Shown here: piece after piece, positions 53,338-61,062 of the stretch
How the letters are laid out: each line of letters starts with the position of its first letter
How positions within the stretch are numbered: position 1 is the stretch's first letter
From: Inquilinus limosus DSM 16000
GTDB taxonomy: Bacteria > Pseudomonadota > Alphaproteobacteria > DSM-16000 > Inquilinaceae
Direction of reading: 5' to 3'
NCBI RefSeq assembly: GCF_000423185.1
Contig: NZ_AUHM01000024.1
Location: 1-64,000 of the forward strand
Length of the DNA stretch: 64,000 nucleotides
Notes under the pieces: generated by a model
Database searches by the model: none
Told to the model about the DNA's origin: nothing
Seen by the model: the letters and a program-made list of their open reading frames with translations, nothing else
Program-made: the position numbers and the translations under genes

Positions 53338-54150
53338 CTAGCTCCACATCGCGCGGAGCTTCGCGCCGACATCGACGCGCGTCCGGGCGGTGCGCGCGCC
53401 GGCACCGGGCGCCGCGGTCGCGTTCGACCATGTCGTGGCCTCGAAATACCGGGGCAGCGCGTTCGGAATCAACCGCGTCCGCGGGGCGTAGACATGGCGG
53501 CCCCGGCCTTCGTCTGCCCATGGGTGTAGAAGCGATACGGAAGACCAGATGGAGGTCGTCCTTGGCCCGCGTCATGGCGACGTAGAGCAGCGTGCGCTCC
53601 TCCTCGATCTCCTCGGTCGTGCCGGCGCCGAGGTCGGAGGGGATGCAGCCGTCGACGGCATTGAGGATATGGACCGACCGCCGCTCCTGCCCCTTGGCGC
53701 CGTGGATGGTGGACAAGATGAGGTAGTCGTCATCGTGCAGAGGCGGCCCGGACAGGTTGCCCGTTGCTTCCGGCGGGTCGAGGGTGAGATCCGCCAGGAA
53801 GTCCGACCGGCTCGCGCTGCCGGCGGCGCTCTGCACAAGCTGGACCAGGTCGGCCATGCGGGTCTCGGCATCTTCGTGCCACCGCCAGAGGCGGGGCGCG
53901 TACCAGCGCTGCACCGCCTCGATCTCGGCCGGCCAGCGAATCCCGCGCCTGCGCAGACCAGCCATCAGCACGACGAGGTCGGGCCAAGCCTGGGCCGCCG
54001 GCGGCTTCGCGTCCACGAGCGCGTCCAATGGCGCCGCGGCCTCCACCATCCGGCCAAGGGCCTGCCCCGCATGGACCGGGCCGATCCCGGGCAGCAGCTG
54101 CAGCACCGGGAAGCCGGCGAGGCGGTCGCGGGATTCTCGGCCCAGCGAAA
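53338..54150 (-). pseudogene. UvrD/PcrA-type helicase, 3' half, with two frameshifts
   Basis: On the minus strand the sequence encodes the second half of a UvrD-family helicase: RDRLAGFPVLQLLPGIGPVHAGQAL, then LILSTIHGAKGQERRSVHILNAVDG (motif V region) and EEERTLLYVAMTRAKDDLHLV (motif VI). The next family segment, RFYTHGQ, continues in a second frame, and the end HVYAPRTRLIPNALPRYFE to RVDVGAKLRAMW-stop continues in a third. Two small indels have therefore broken the gene. The ATPase-bearing N-terminal half is gone. It cannot be functional. Confidence 0.8.
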
Positions 54151-54383
54151 AACCGACGGCACGCCCTTGCTGAGGAGATCGAGTCGGGAATGGCGTCGCC
54201 CGACGACGATCAGATCGACAGCTTCGATACGTAGCTGTAGCAGCTTGAGATGATCCGGGCTCGGTCAGGAATGGAGATGACTTCGAGCGGCTGCATTTAG
54301 TGAAAATGCGATGGAACCCTGGCTTGGTGGAGCAGCGTTTTCCTGAGGTGACCACGCTGACCCCAACCGCATTCTCGGGCAGG

Positions 54384-54828
54384 ATGCCCGGAATTGACGT
54401 GCCGCTCTCGCTCGAGCCGATGGAGGCGGAATCCGTCAGCGAGCTGCCGGAGGGGCGGCGCTGGCAGTATGAGCCGAAATGGGACGGCTTCCGCTGCATC
54501 GCCTTCAAGGATGGCGGGCGTGTCGAGCTCCAGTCGCGCAATCAGAAGCCGCTCGGCCGATATTTCCCCGAGCTGGTCGAGGCCCTGGGCGACCTCCCGG
54601 TGGACCGCTTCGTGCTGGATGGCGAGATCCTGGCCTTTGTCAACGGCGAGCCGACCTTCGAGGCCCTCCAGCTTCGGCTTCACCCCGCCGCCAGCCGGGT
54701 GGCGAAGCTCGCGGCCGAGCAGCCCGCCACCTTCATGGCATTTGACCTGCTGGCCACGGACGATGGCAAGTCGGTCATCTCCCGCCCGCTGCGTGAGCGA
54801 CGCGCTCTCCTCGAGGCTCGCGCTTCCT
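54384..54828 (+). pseudogene. ATP-dependent DNA ligase fragment (adenylation domain)
   Basis: From the ATG at 54384 the product begins MPGIDVPLSLEPMEAESVSELPEG and carries the adenylation motif YEPKWDGFRC with the catalytic Lys, then SRNQKPLGRYFPELVEAL, LDGEILAF and FMAFDLLATD. This is the N-terminal part of an ATP-dependent (LigC/LigD-like) ligase. Homology stops at EARAS near base 54826; the frame then runs into unrelated Arg-rich sequence derived from a flavohaemoglobin gene in another frame. The OB-fold domain is missing, so the ligase cannot finish catalysis. Confidence 0.75.
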
Positions 54829-55329
54829 TCATGACCATGTCGGCATCGGCGACGTGCTCGAGGTCACGCCGCCGGCGGGCGAGTTCTTCCTGCCCGACTC
54901 CCGCAGCGGCCGGTGGTGCTGCTGTCCGGCGGCGTCGGCCTCACGCCCATGGTCAGCATGATCGAGACGATCGCCGCAGATCATCCCGGACTCGAAGCGC
55001 ACTACATCCACGGAACGATGAACAGCGCCACGCATGCGATGGATGACCATGTCAGGTCGCTGGCGCAGCGGCATGGCCGGATTGCGATCGCGAACTTCTA
55101 CAGCGATCCTCAGCAGAGCGACGCGCCCGGCGAAACGCACGACGTCACGGGCTTCATCACGACGGACTGGCTGCGCGCCAACACGCCGCTTTACTCCGCT
55201 GACATCTTCCTCTGCGGCCCGAGGCCATTCCTGCGGAACCTGGTCAGCGACCTGGCGGGGGTCGGGGTATCGCCGGATTGCATACACTTCGAGCTCTTTG
55301 GGCCGACGGACGAGTTGCTGTCAGCCTGA
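54827..55329 (+). pseudogene. Flavohaemoglobin (Hmp) C-terminal fragment with a frameshift
   Basis: Directly at the ligase break, LHDHVGIGDVLEVTPPAGEFFLPD appears in one frame and continues near 54900 as RPVVLLSGGVGLTPMVSMIETI in the next. It runs to YSADIFLCGPRPFLRNLVSDLAGVGVSPDCIHFELFGPTDELLSA and a stop. These are the end of the FAD domain and the whole NAD-binding domain of a flavohaemoglobin. The globin domain and most of the FAD domain are missing. An open frame from 54913 could make the NAD domain alone, but no role is likely. Confidence 0.78.
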
Positions 55330-55352
55330 CAGTCAGGCCCCTGGCAGGGACT

Positions 55353-55391
55353 GCGCCTCACACAGGCGCCTTGGCGGTCTGTGTGAGGCGC
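55353..55391. terminator. Long perfect hairpin after the Hmp fragment
   Basis: GCGCCTCACACAG and CTGTGTGAGGCGC form a perfect 13-base stem around a 13-base loop. It lies 24 bases after the Hmp stop and before the insertion sequence. There is no U-run after it, so it may be a weak or factor-aided terminator, or a remnant of another mobile-element end. Confidence 0.45.
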
Positions 55392-55589
55392 GATGCCTTT
55401 GAGAATGGCCATACTGTCAAGCGCCACCCGAGATAGTCCGCTGCCCAGCTTTCATCGTGCCAACATCCGCGAGGAATGACCCAAAGGCAAAGGTTCGGTT
55501 TCGGCGCCAGCTGGGTATCGGGCGACACGTAAAACTGGACCCCTTTCGCCTTGAGGAACTGGACCCTCCTCCAGCGCGAGGAGGTCCTG

Positions 55590-56888
55590 ATGGACGAGGA
55601 TATGGTGAGGTTCCGTCCCGACCACGTTGTGGATCGGGGGGAGCAGATGAGGGAGCCGGACGAGGTCGCGGCGATGCTCCGGCTCAAGGCCCTGGGCTGG
55701 GGTGTTCGGCGGATTGCGCGGGAGCTTGGCTGCAGCCACATGACCGTGCGGCGGTACCTCGCTGCGGGCGGCTGGACGGCATACCAGAAGCCGGAGCGGC
55801 CCAGGATGCTGGACGGGCTTGAGGGCTGGCTCGCCGAGCGGTTCCGCCAGCACCGGGGCAACGCCGACGTGGTGCGCCAGGAACTGGCGCGCGAGCACGG
55901 CCTCGTCGTCAGCCTGCGGACGGTGGAGCGCGCGGTGGCGCCGCTGCGTCGTTCCCTGCAGGCCGAGGCCCGGGCGACGATCCGGTTCGAGACGCCGCCC
56001 GGGCGCCAGTTGCAGATCGACTTCGGCGAGACGCGGGTGGTGATCGGGGGCGAGGCGACGCGGCTCTACCTGTTCGTGGCGACGCTGGGTTACTCGCGAC
56101 GCTGCTACGTGCAGGTCTTTCGGCACGAGCGGCAGTCGGCCTGGTTCGACGGGGTCGAAGGGGCTTTCACCCACTTCGGCGGGATCCCGCAGGAGGTCCT
56201 GCTCGACAACGCCCGCGCGCTGGTAGACCACCATGACGTCGCCACGCGCGAGGTTCGGTTCAACGCGCGGTTCCAGGCCTTCGCCCGATATTGGGGGTTC
56301 AGGCCGCGCGCCTGCGCGCCGTATCGGGCCCGCACCAAGGGCAAGGACGAGCGCGGCGTCGGCTATGTGAAGCGCAACGCCATTGCCGGCCACAGCTTCG
56401 CCAGCTGGGCCGCATTGGAGGCGCAGCTGGTCTGGTGGATGCGCGAGATCGCCGACCTGCGCATCCACGGCACGACGGGCGAGCCGCCGCTCCAGCGGTT
56501 CCGGCACGAGGAGGCCTCAGCACTGCGCCCGCTCGATGGCCGGCCGCCCTTCCGTCAGGTGCGGGATCTGACGCGCAAGGTGCAGTCGGACTGCTGCATC
56601 GAGGTGGACACCAACGCCTACAGCGTGCCCTGGCGGCTGATCGGCGAGACGGTGCGCGCGGTGATCGCCGGCGGCCGGATCAGCATCCGGCACGGCGGCC
56701 AGGAGGTGGCGGTCCATCCCGAGTGCGCCGGTCGCCATCAGCGGCTGATTGAGCCCGCGCACTTCAACGGCATGTCGCCGGTCTTGAGCCTCCTGCGCTT
56801 CACCGCGCCGCCGCATGAGGCGCCGCAGCCGGCGGCGCTGCTGCGGCCGCTTGCGGAGTACGAGCAACTGGTCGGGGGAGGCTGGTGA
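55590..56888 (+). CDS. istA: IS21-family transposase IstA
   Basis: The ATG at 55590 has GAGGAGG ahead and is preferred over the TTG at 55551. The 432-residue protein has an N-terminal helix-turn-helix (EVAAMLRLKALGWGVRRIARELGCSHMTVRRYLAAGG, about 21-57). The DDE integrase core follows with QLQIDFGETRVVIGG, VLLDNARALVDHH and a Glu in RTKGKDERGVGYVKRNAIAG, the expected D, D and E. The C-terminal Mu-type beta domain has EVDTNAYSVPWRLIGE. It cuts and joins the ends of the element with its helper. Confidence 0.95.
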   Translation: MDEDMVRFRPDHVVDRGEQMREPDEVAAMLRLKALGWGVRRIARELGCSHMTVRRYLAAGGWTAYQKPERPRMLDGLEGWLAERFRQHRGNADVVRQELAREHGLVVSLRTVERAVAPLRRSLQAEARATIRFETPPGRQLQIDFGETRVVIGGEATRLYLFVATLGYSRRCYVQVFRHERQSAWFDGVEGAFTHFGGIPQEVLLDNARALVDHHDVATREVRFNARFQAFARYWGFRPRACAPYRARTKGKDERGVGYVKRNAIAGHSFASWAALEAQLVWWMREIADLRIHGTTGEPPLQRFRHEEASALRPLDGRPPFRQVRDLTRKVQSDCCIEVDTNAYSVPWRLIGETVRAVIAGGRISIRHGGQEVAVHPECAGRHQRLIEPAHFNGMSPVLSLLRFTAPPHEAPQPAALLRPLAEYEQLVGGGW

Positions 56889-57670
56889 TGGTCGACCACG
56901 ATGAGCTCCTCGACATGCTCACGCGGCTGAAGCTGACCGCCATCCGCGACCAGCTCGACAGCCTCTTGGATGAGGCCGCCCGGCGCGAGCTGACGCTGCG
57001 CGAAGCGGTCGCCTTCCTCTGCGAGCGCGAGATCGCCCGCAAGGACGAGCGCCGGGTCGAGATGACCAGCAAGATCGCCCACTTCCCGACGGTGCGCGAT
57101 CTCGGCGGCTTCGACTTCAGCGCCCAGCCGTCGATCGATCCCGGCCAGATCCGCGATCTCGCCGCGTGCCGCTGGATCGCGCATGGCGACGCCGTGCTGC
57201 TCTTGGGGCCGCCCGGCGTCGGCAAGACCCATCTGGCGATCGCGCTCGGACGCGAAGCCATCCGGGCGGGCTACTCGGTCCTGTTCGTCGCCGCCACCGC
57301 GCTGGTCGCGGCACTCGCCAAGGCACACGCAGACGGTCGGCTCGAAGAGCGCCTGGCCTTCTATGCCAAGCCCAAGCTGCTGATCATCGACGAGCTCGGC
57401 TATCTGCCCTTCGAGCCCAACGCCGCGCACCTGTTCTTCCAGCTCGTCTCTCGCCGCTACGAGCGCGGCAGCCTGCTGATCACCTCGAACCGCTCCGTCG
57501 GCGAATGGGGCGAGGTCTTCGGCGACCCGGTCGTGGCCACAGCCATCCTCGACCGGCTGCTGCACCACAGCCACGTCCTGACGATCCGCGGCGACAGCTA
57601 CCGGCTGCGCGAGAAACGCCGCGCCGGCCTGATCAAGCCCGAAACCCTCAAACCGGAGACCGTCGCATGA
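56888..57670 (+). CDS. istB: IS21-family helper ATPase IstB
   Basis: A 260-residue AAA+ protein. The start is the ATG at 56888, one base into the istA stop, with GGGGAGG seven bases ahead; a GTG at 56885 is possible. Walker A is LLLGPPGVGKTHLAIAL (about 102-118), and Walker B is KLLIIDELGYLPFEP. The C-terminus has LLITSNRSVGEWGEVFGDPVVATAILDRLLHHSHVLTIRGDSYRLR, the DnaC/IstB sensor region. It chooses target DNA and stimulates IstA. Confidence 0.96.
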   Translation: MVDHDELLDMLTRLKLTAIRDQLDSLLDEAARRELTLREAVAFLCEREIARKDERRVEMTSKIAHFPTVRDLGGFDFSAQPSIDPGQIRDLAACRWIAHGDAVLLLGPPGVGKTHLAIALGREAIRAGYSVLFVAATALVAALAKAHADGRLEERLAFYAKPKLLIIDELGYLPFEPNAAHLFFQLVSRRYERGSLLITSNRSVGEWGEVFGDPVVATAILDRLLHHSHVLTIRGDSYRLREKRRAGLIKPETLKPETVA

Positions 57671-57954
57671 CGCACCCCCGCCCCCGAACCCCCACCCCCG
57701 CGGCTCAACCCCGGGGCCCACAGGGACCTCCCGCGCTTCGCTACGCCAGCCCCGCGGAGGCGCTCCGCTACGCGCGGGTCCCTCCTGTGGACTCCGGGGA
57801 TGAGCCGCAACCAACTATGACGAGGGGGTCTGGTTCTCCCTGACGACAGGGGTCCAGTTCCGGATGTCGCTTGATACGCGGCGGCGGTCTTGCGGGCGCG
57901 CGGCGCCCTGGCGGGCGCTAGCGCAGCCGCGACAGGCTCCGCCGGCGCGGTGCC

Positions 57955-58074
57955 GCGGCTCGTGCCAAGGCTGATCTCGTCATCATCCGTTGGAACACAG
58001 TCTATCTGTCGCGGGCGGTCGATCAGCTGCAAGCCGAGGGCCATGGGCTGCCGGATGACATCCTGCGCCACGTC
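57955..58074 (+). pseudogene. Tn3-family transposase C-terminal scrap
   Basis: In one frame the bases read ADLVIIRWNTVYLSRAVDQL and continue QAEGHGLPDDILRHV. This is the C-terminal signature of Tn3-type transposases, which normally continues with a LSPLGWEHINLTGDYVW-like ending. Here the sequence changes right after RHV, and nothing of the main transposase remains. It directly follows the right end of the IS21 element by about 80 bases. Confidence 0.7.
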
Positions 58075-58232
58075 AAGAACAAGCCCCGCGGACTTCTTAG
58101 ACCACTGGTGATGCGCGCATGTCCTCGCCATGGTGCTGGAGCGATGAGGCCGTGAGGAGGAACGCATCGGATGGTCCGGAACGGCTCCTTTCAACCCTGC
58201 AAGGGCTGAAGCTATCGTTCGATCAAAAAAGC
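58075..58232. other. Junction between mobile-element debris and the Qat operon
   Basis: A short intergenic stretch with an AT-rich segment (TCGATCAAAAAAGCTTAGTTATTC, with the last bases being the end of qatD on the minus strand). Transcription from the Qat operon ends here. The run of A on the plus strand gives a U-run on the minus strand only after qatD, but I see no good stem before it. Confidence 0.3.
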
Positions 58233-59012
58233 TTAGTTATTCTCAGCCTGGCCAGTTGAAGTCCGTCCTCGGAGATGATCCGGCCCAGACGCGCTAAGGG
58301 ATCTGAGGTTTTCCAAAAGCAAGCTCTGGGCCTCGGTAAGGGGCATGCCCCATATTGCCGCTAGCTGCTTGACCGCCTGCCAGGCATCCACCGGGTGCAG
58401 TGGGCCCTTGGAACCTGAGGCAAATGGTCCATCGGTTTCTGTGAGGATACGGTCGCGCGGCATCGCTTTAGCCAGAGACCGGCCTTTCTCACCGCCTAGC
58501 ATGGCGGGGCCAACAGAAAACCAGCAGCCGATGTCGGTGGCGCGGCGGAGTTGAGCGGCGGTTCCGGAGAACCAGTGGAGTATGGGTGTCCCGGCGTCGG
58601 CATTGACGGCGAGCCGGTCGAGGATCTCGTCTACGGCGCGCCGGCTATGGATACTCATGATACGGCCACCGCCCTTGCCTGCGAGGCGGAGCACAGCGTC
58701 GAAGACCTTGGTCTGTACTGCGCTATGCTGGCCATAGCCGGGGCCGCCGTCGAGCCCAATTTCGCCGACGTAACGGGAGCGAGCAAGAAGCTCCTCGAAT
58801 AGGCCGAGCTCATCAACGCGTTCGTGGGCGAGTTGGGGGTGAAGGCCGAGTGCAGTCCGGATCCGCGTGTGCCCCTTGGCAAGCTGAGCGGTCCGGACCC
58901 ATGCGCGGGGCGTTGTTGTGACGGAGAGCACGTAGACGCGGGCGGTCCCGACGTCGCGGATTTCGCGCTCAGGATCTGGATAGAGATCGAGATGGCAATG
59001 GAAATCGATCAA
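58233..59012 (-). CDS. qatD: QatD: TatD-family metal-dependent hydrolase of the Qat defence system
   Basis: A 259-residue TatD-type nuclease/hydrolase. All metal ligands of the family are present: His5 and His7 (FHCHLD), Glu84 (GEIGLDGG), His122 (SIHSRR), His146 (HWFSG) and Asp194 (ETDGP). It is the fourth gene of a coupled operon, starting four bases inside the qatC end (ATGA). Housekeeping TatD proteins stand alone; being coupled to a QueC-like gene marks this as QatD. It probably acts as the nuclease or phosphodiesterase effector or processing enzyme of the system. Confidence 0.9.
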   Translation of the reverse strand: MIDFHCHLDLYPDPEREIRDVGTARVYVLSVTTTPRAWVRTAQLAKGHTRIRTALGLHPQLAHERVDELGLFEELLARSRYVGEIGLDGGPGYGQHSAVQTKVFDAVLRLAGKGGGRIMSIHSRRAVDEILDRLAVNADAGTPILHWFSGTAAQLRRATDIGCWFSVGPAMLGGEKGRSLAKAMPRDRILTETDGPFASGSKGPLHPVDAWQAVKQLAAIWGMPLTEAQSLLLENLRSLSASGPDHLRGRTSTGQAENN

Positions 59013-60316
59013 ACGCTCAGCCCATGCGACGCGAAAAAGTTCTCGAGTTCGTCCATCCCCCGTTCAACTACTCGAAACAGCGCCGCACGTTCTGCGGCGT
59101 CTCCGGGGAGCGGGCCGGTCTGCATCACCCAGCTTTTCAGACCGCGATCATAGCGACGCGTCAGCGCGGTATGGATGGACACGATGTCATCTCTGTAGTC
59201 GTCTTCGATAAGCGCGTCGACCAATTTGTCCGTGTCATACTTCGTTCCGTCGCTCAGACCTGCGCGATGGAAGGCTGAACGGCGGATTGAGCACGGCCAG
59301 CAGCGCCCGCACTGCATGTTCTTACGGTGCCAGTTCCCGCACGACACGGTGGATGCGGCGAACTGCGCGATGTTCGCCTGATTCGCCCGACGGGCAAGCA
59401 TCTCACCCTTGGTTTCGTGCCGGTGTGGATTATTGATCCTCAGCCCAAGATCGACGGCGTTGAAGAGCTCCTGAAGGAGCGCGAGGTAGTGTGGATGGGC
59501 GGTACGGGTGCTCAACGCGCCGATCCGGCGCGCGGTGAGCGGCGGATTGAGCGCAATCAGGCCGTTCTCGCACATGTGCAGATCGATTGACGCCGTGCCG
59601 CGGAAGGTCCGAACCGCCTGCCCCACGAGCCCTGCGAACGTGAGAAAGAGGAAGCTCCTGGTGCGCGTGGTGATATCGGTCATCCCCTCACGGGTCGGAT
59701 AGCAATTGAACGCGATGCGCTGAGGCTGCGAGGGAAGCAGGGCCGAGACCGCGGCTTGATACTTCTTGTCACCACGCGGCGCATGGCTGACGAGCAGCGG
59801 CCGGATGCCCGCGTCGATCAGATCCATGACGCCGAGCCCGCTGTCGAGCCCGCCCGAAAAGAGCGCGACTGCATCGATCTTGGACGGGTCGATGAAGCTA
59901 CGATGGCGAACATCGAGCCAAGAGGGCGGCATGAGGCCGCCGGATCGGAAGCTGAAAGACCAGGTGTCGCCGCTTAGGAATCCCAGGATTCTGACCAGTA
60001 ATGGCCCGAGCGTATTCCATCGGTCTGGCTCGGTCACGGGAACGTCAAGTTCGATCTCGCGGCGCCAGCCGTCGGCAGCATCGTCACGCAGGACGAAAGT
60101 GTCTGCGGCGGTGACGCCCATGGCGACCGCCACGAGGTCCATCGCCTGGCGGGACGGCGGCACCACCAGCCGCTCGAACCGGTCACGTAGGTCGTTGCCG
60201 ATCACGCCAGCACCCGGAACCGGTGGATGGGCGCCATATAGGAGTACCGGAATGTCGCCGGCGTCGAGCCCGTCGCCAAGCCGCTGCGGATCGAGGTCGA
60301 GGACGACGCGGGTCAT
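59009..60316 (-). CDS. qatC: QatC: QueC-like ATP-dependent enzyme of the Qat defence system
   Basis: The start at 60316 makes an ATGA overlap with qatB; an ATG at 60331 is less likely. The 435-residue protein has an extended N-terminal part (1-145), then the PP-loop ATPase motif FSGGLDSG (153-160) of QueC-type 7-cyano-7-deazaguanine synthases. A C-terminal Cys cluster follows (SCGNWHRKNMQCGRCWPCSIRR), matching QueC's zinc site. QueC is about 230 residues, so this longer form is typical of QatC. It is thought to modify a protein or nucleotide by a QueC-type nitrile-forming reaction, but the substrate is not known from the sequence. Confidence 0.92.
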   Translation of the reverse strand: MTRVVLDLDPQRLGDGLDAGDIPVLLYGAHPPVPGAGVIGNDLRDRFERLVVPPSRQAMDLVAVAMGVTAADTFVLRDDAADGWRREIELDVPVTEPDRWNTLGPLLVRILGFLSGDTWSFSFRSGGLMPPSWLDVRHRSFIDPSKIDAVALFSGGLDSGLGVMDLIDAGIRPLLVSHAPRGDKKYQAAVSALLPSQPQRIAFNCYPTREGMTDITTRTRSFLFLTFAGLVGQAVRTFRGTASIDLHMCENGLIALNPPLTARRIGALSTRTAHPHYLALLQELFNAVDLGLRINNPHRHETKGEMLARRANQANIAQFAASTVSCGNWHRKNMQCGRCWPCSIRRSAFHRAGLSDGTKYDTDKLVDALIEDDYRDDIVSIHTALTRRYDRGLKSWVMQTGPLPGDAAERAALFRVVERGMDELENFFASHGLSV

Positions 60317-61062
60317 TCGGAATCGCTCCAAGCCTGCCAGATGTCGGCGAGAGCGGCCTGTTCAATTGCAGCAATCTCATCACGGCTGAGCGAGCCGAGA
60401 TCGCCGGACAGGCGTGGGGAAAGGTGTGCGTCCATTGCGGCGCGCACCACTTCGAGCAGTTCGTTCTCCGTGGCCGTCGAGCGCTCGACGCTGGGGGCCT
60501 TCTTCCATGCCTCGCCGGCGGCGACGGAAATCTCCTGGAACAGAATGCGGGCGAAGAACTCGACCAGCACCGAGACGATCTGGTCGGGTGCAATCGCCGA
60601 CGGATCGAAGCCGCCGTCCTCGCCCAGCACCTCCGCAAGCGATTCCTGCATGGCGGACCGAACCTGATCGGCGTCGGCGTTCTGCGGAGCGAGAGCCTCG
60701 GCGATCGCCTGGGCGGCCTCGTCCATCGGCAGGCCGGCGAGGGAGGCCAGATCAAAGGCGCCAGAGGGGGTTTGGATCTGGGCGCCGGACAAAGCCCGGA
60801 TTAGATCGGCGCCTGCAGCATAGGCTGGGCCGAAGCGACGTGGCCCGACCGATGAGCCGCCGGTGGCGGCCGAGGCGTATTTCTGCAGCGCTTTCGCCAT
60901 TGATCCGCCGCCACCGCCCGCCACCTTGCCAAACTCGGTACGGAAGCCGCGAAAGCGCTGGCCCTCGGGCTCAGGTAGAGGGGCGTTCGGCGTGACGTCC
61001 GCCCAGGGCGGCACCAGTGGCGACCTGCTGTTCGGTCCCTTGGCCGATGCCGATGTGCCCAT
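60313..61062 (-). CDS. qatB: QatB: small accessory protein of the Qat defence system
   Basis: A 249-residue protein with GGAGGAAAA before its ATG, which shares a base with the qatA stop (TGATG). It starts with a flexible Ser/Gly/Pro segment (MGTSASAKGPNSRSPLVPPWADVTP), has a Gly-rich stretch GKVAGGGGGSMAKALQKYASAATGGSS, and is helical and acidic after that. The Gly-rich N-terminus and position match QatB. It has no enzyme motif and may be the substrate or adaptor that QatC modifies. Confidence 0.88.
   Translation of the reverse strand: MGTSASAKGPNSRSPLVPPWADVTPNAPLPEPEGQRFRGFRTEFGKVAGGGGGSMAKALQKYASAATGGSSVGPRRFGPAYAAGADLIRALSGAQIQTPSGAFDLASLAGLPMDEAAQAIAEALAPQNADADQVRSAMQESLAEVLGEDGGFDPSAIAPDQIVSVLVEFFARILFQEISVAAGEAWKKAPSVERSTATENELLEVVRAAMDAHLSPRLSGDLGSLSRDEIAAIEQAALADIWQAWSDSE

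Larger units (their letters stand above)
55515..57877 (+). mobile_element. IS21-family insertion sequence, complete
   Basis: A 2.36-kb element with two coupled genes, istA and istB, between imperfect inverted repeats. The left end 55515-55550 and the complement of the right end 57842-57877 match at 27 of 36 positions by my count. Both contain GTATC, GCGACA and AACTGGACCCCT. Extra subterminal copies of the ACTGGACCC motif occur inside each end, as is usual for IS21. I could not identify a target-site duplication, so the outer limits may be off by a few bases. It inserted between the Hmp fragment and the Tn3 scrap. Confidence 0.85.

Noticed and set aside
55358-55861. A minus-strand frame with PRGCWHDESWAADYLGWRLTVWPFSKAS near its end
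   Set aside because: That end looks somewhat protein-like, but the frame runs antisense through the IS21 left end and istA, so it cannot be one gene. At most it is a small remnant between 55358 and 55510.
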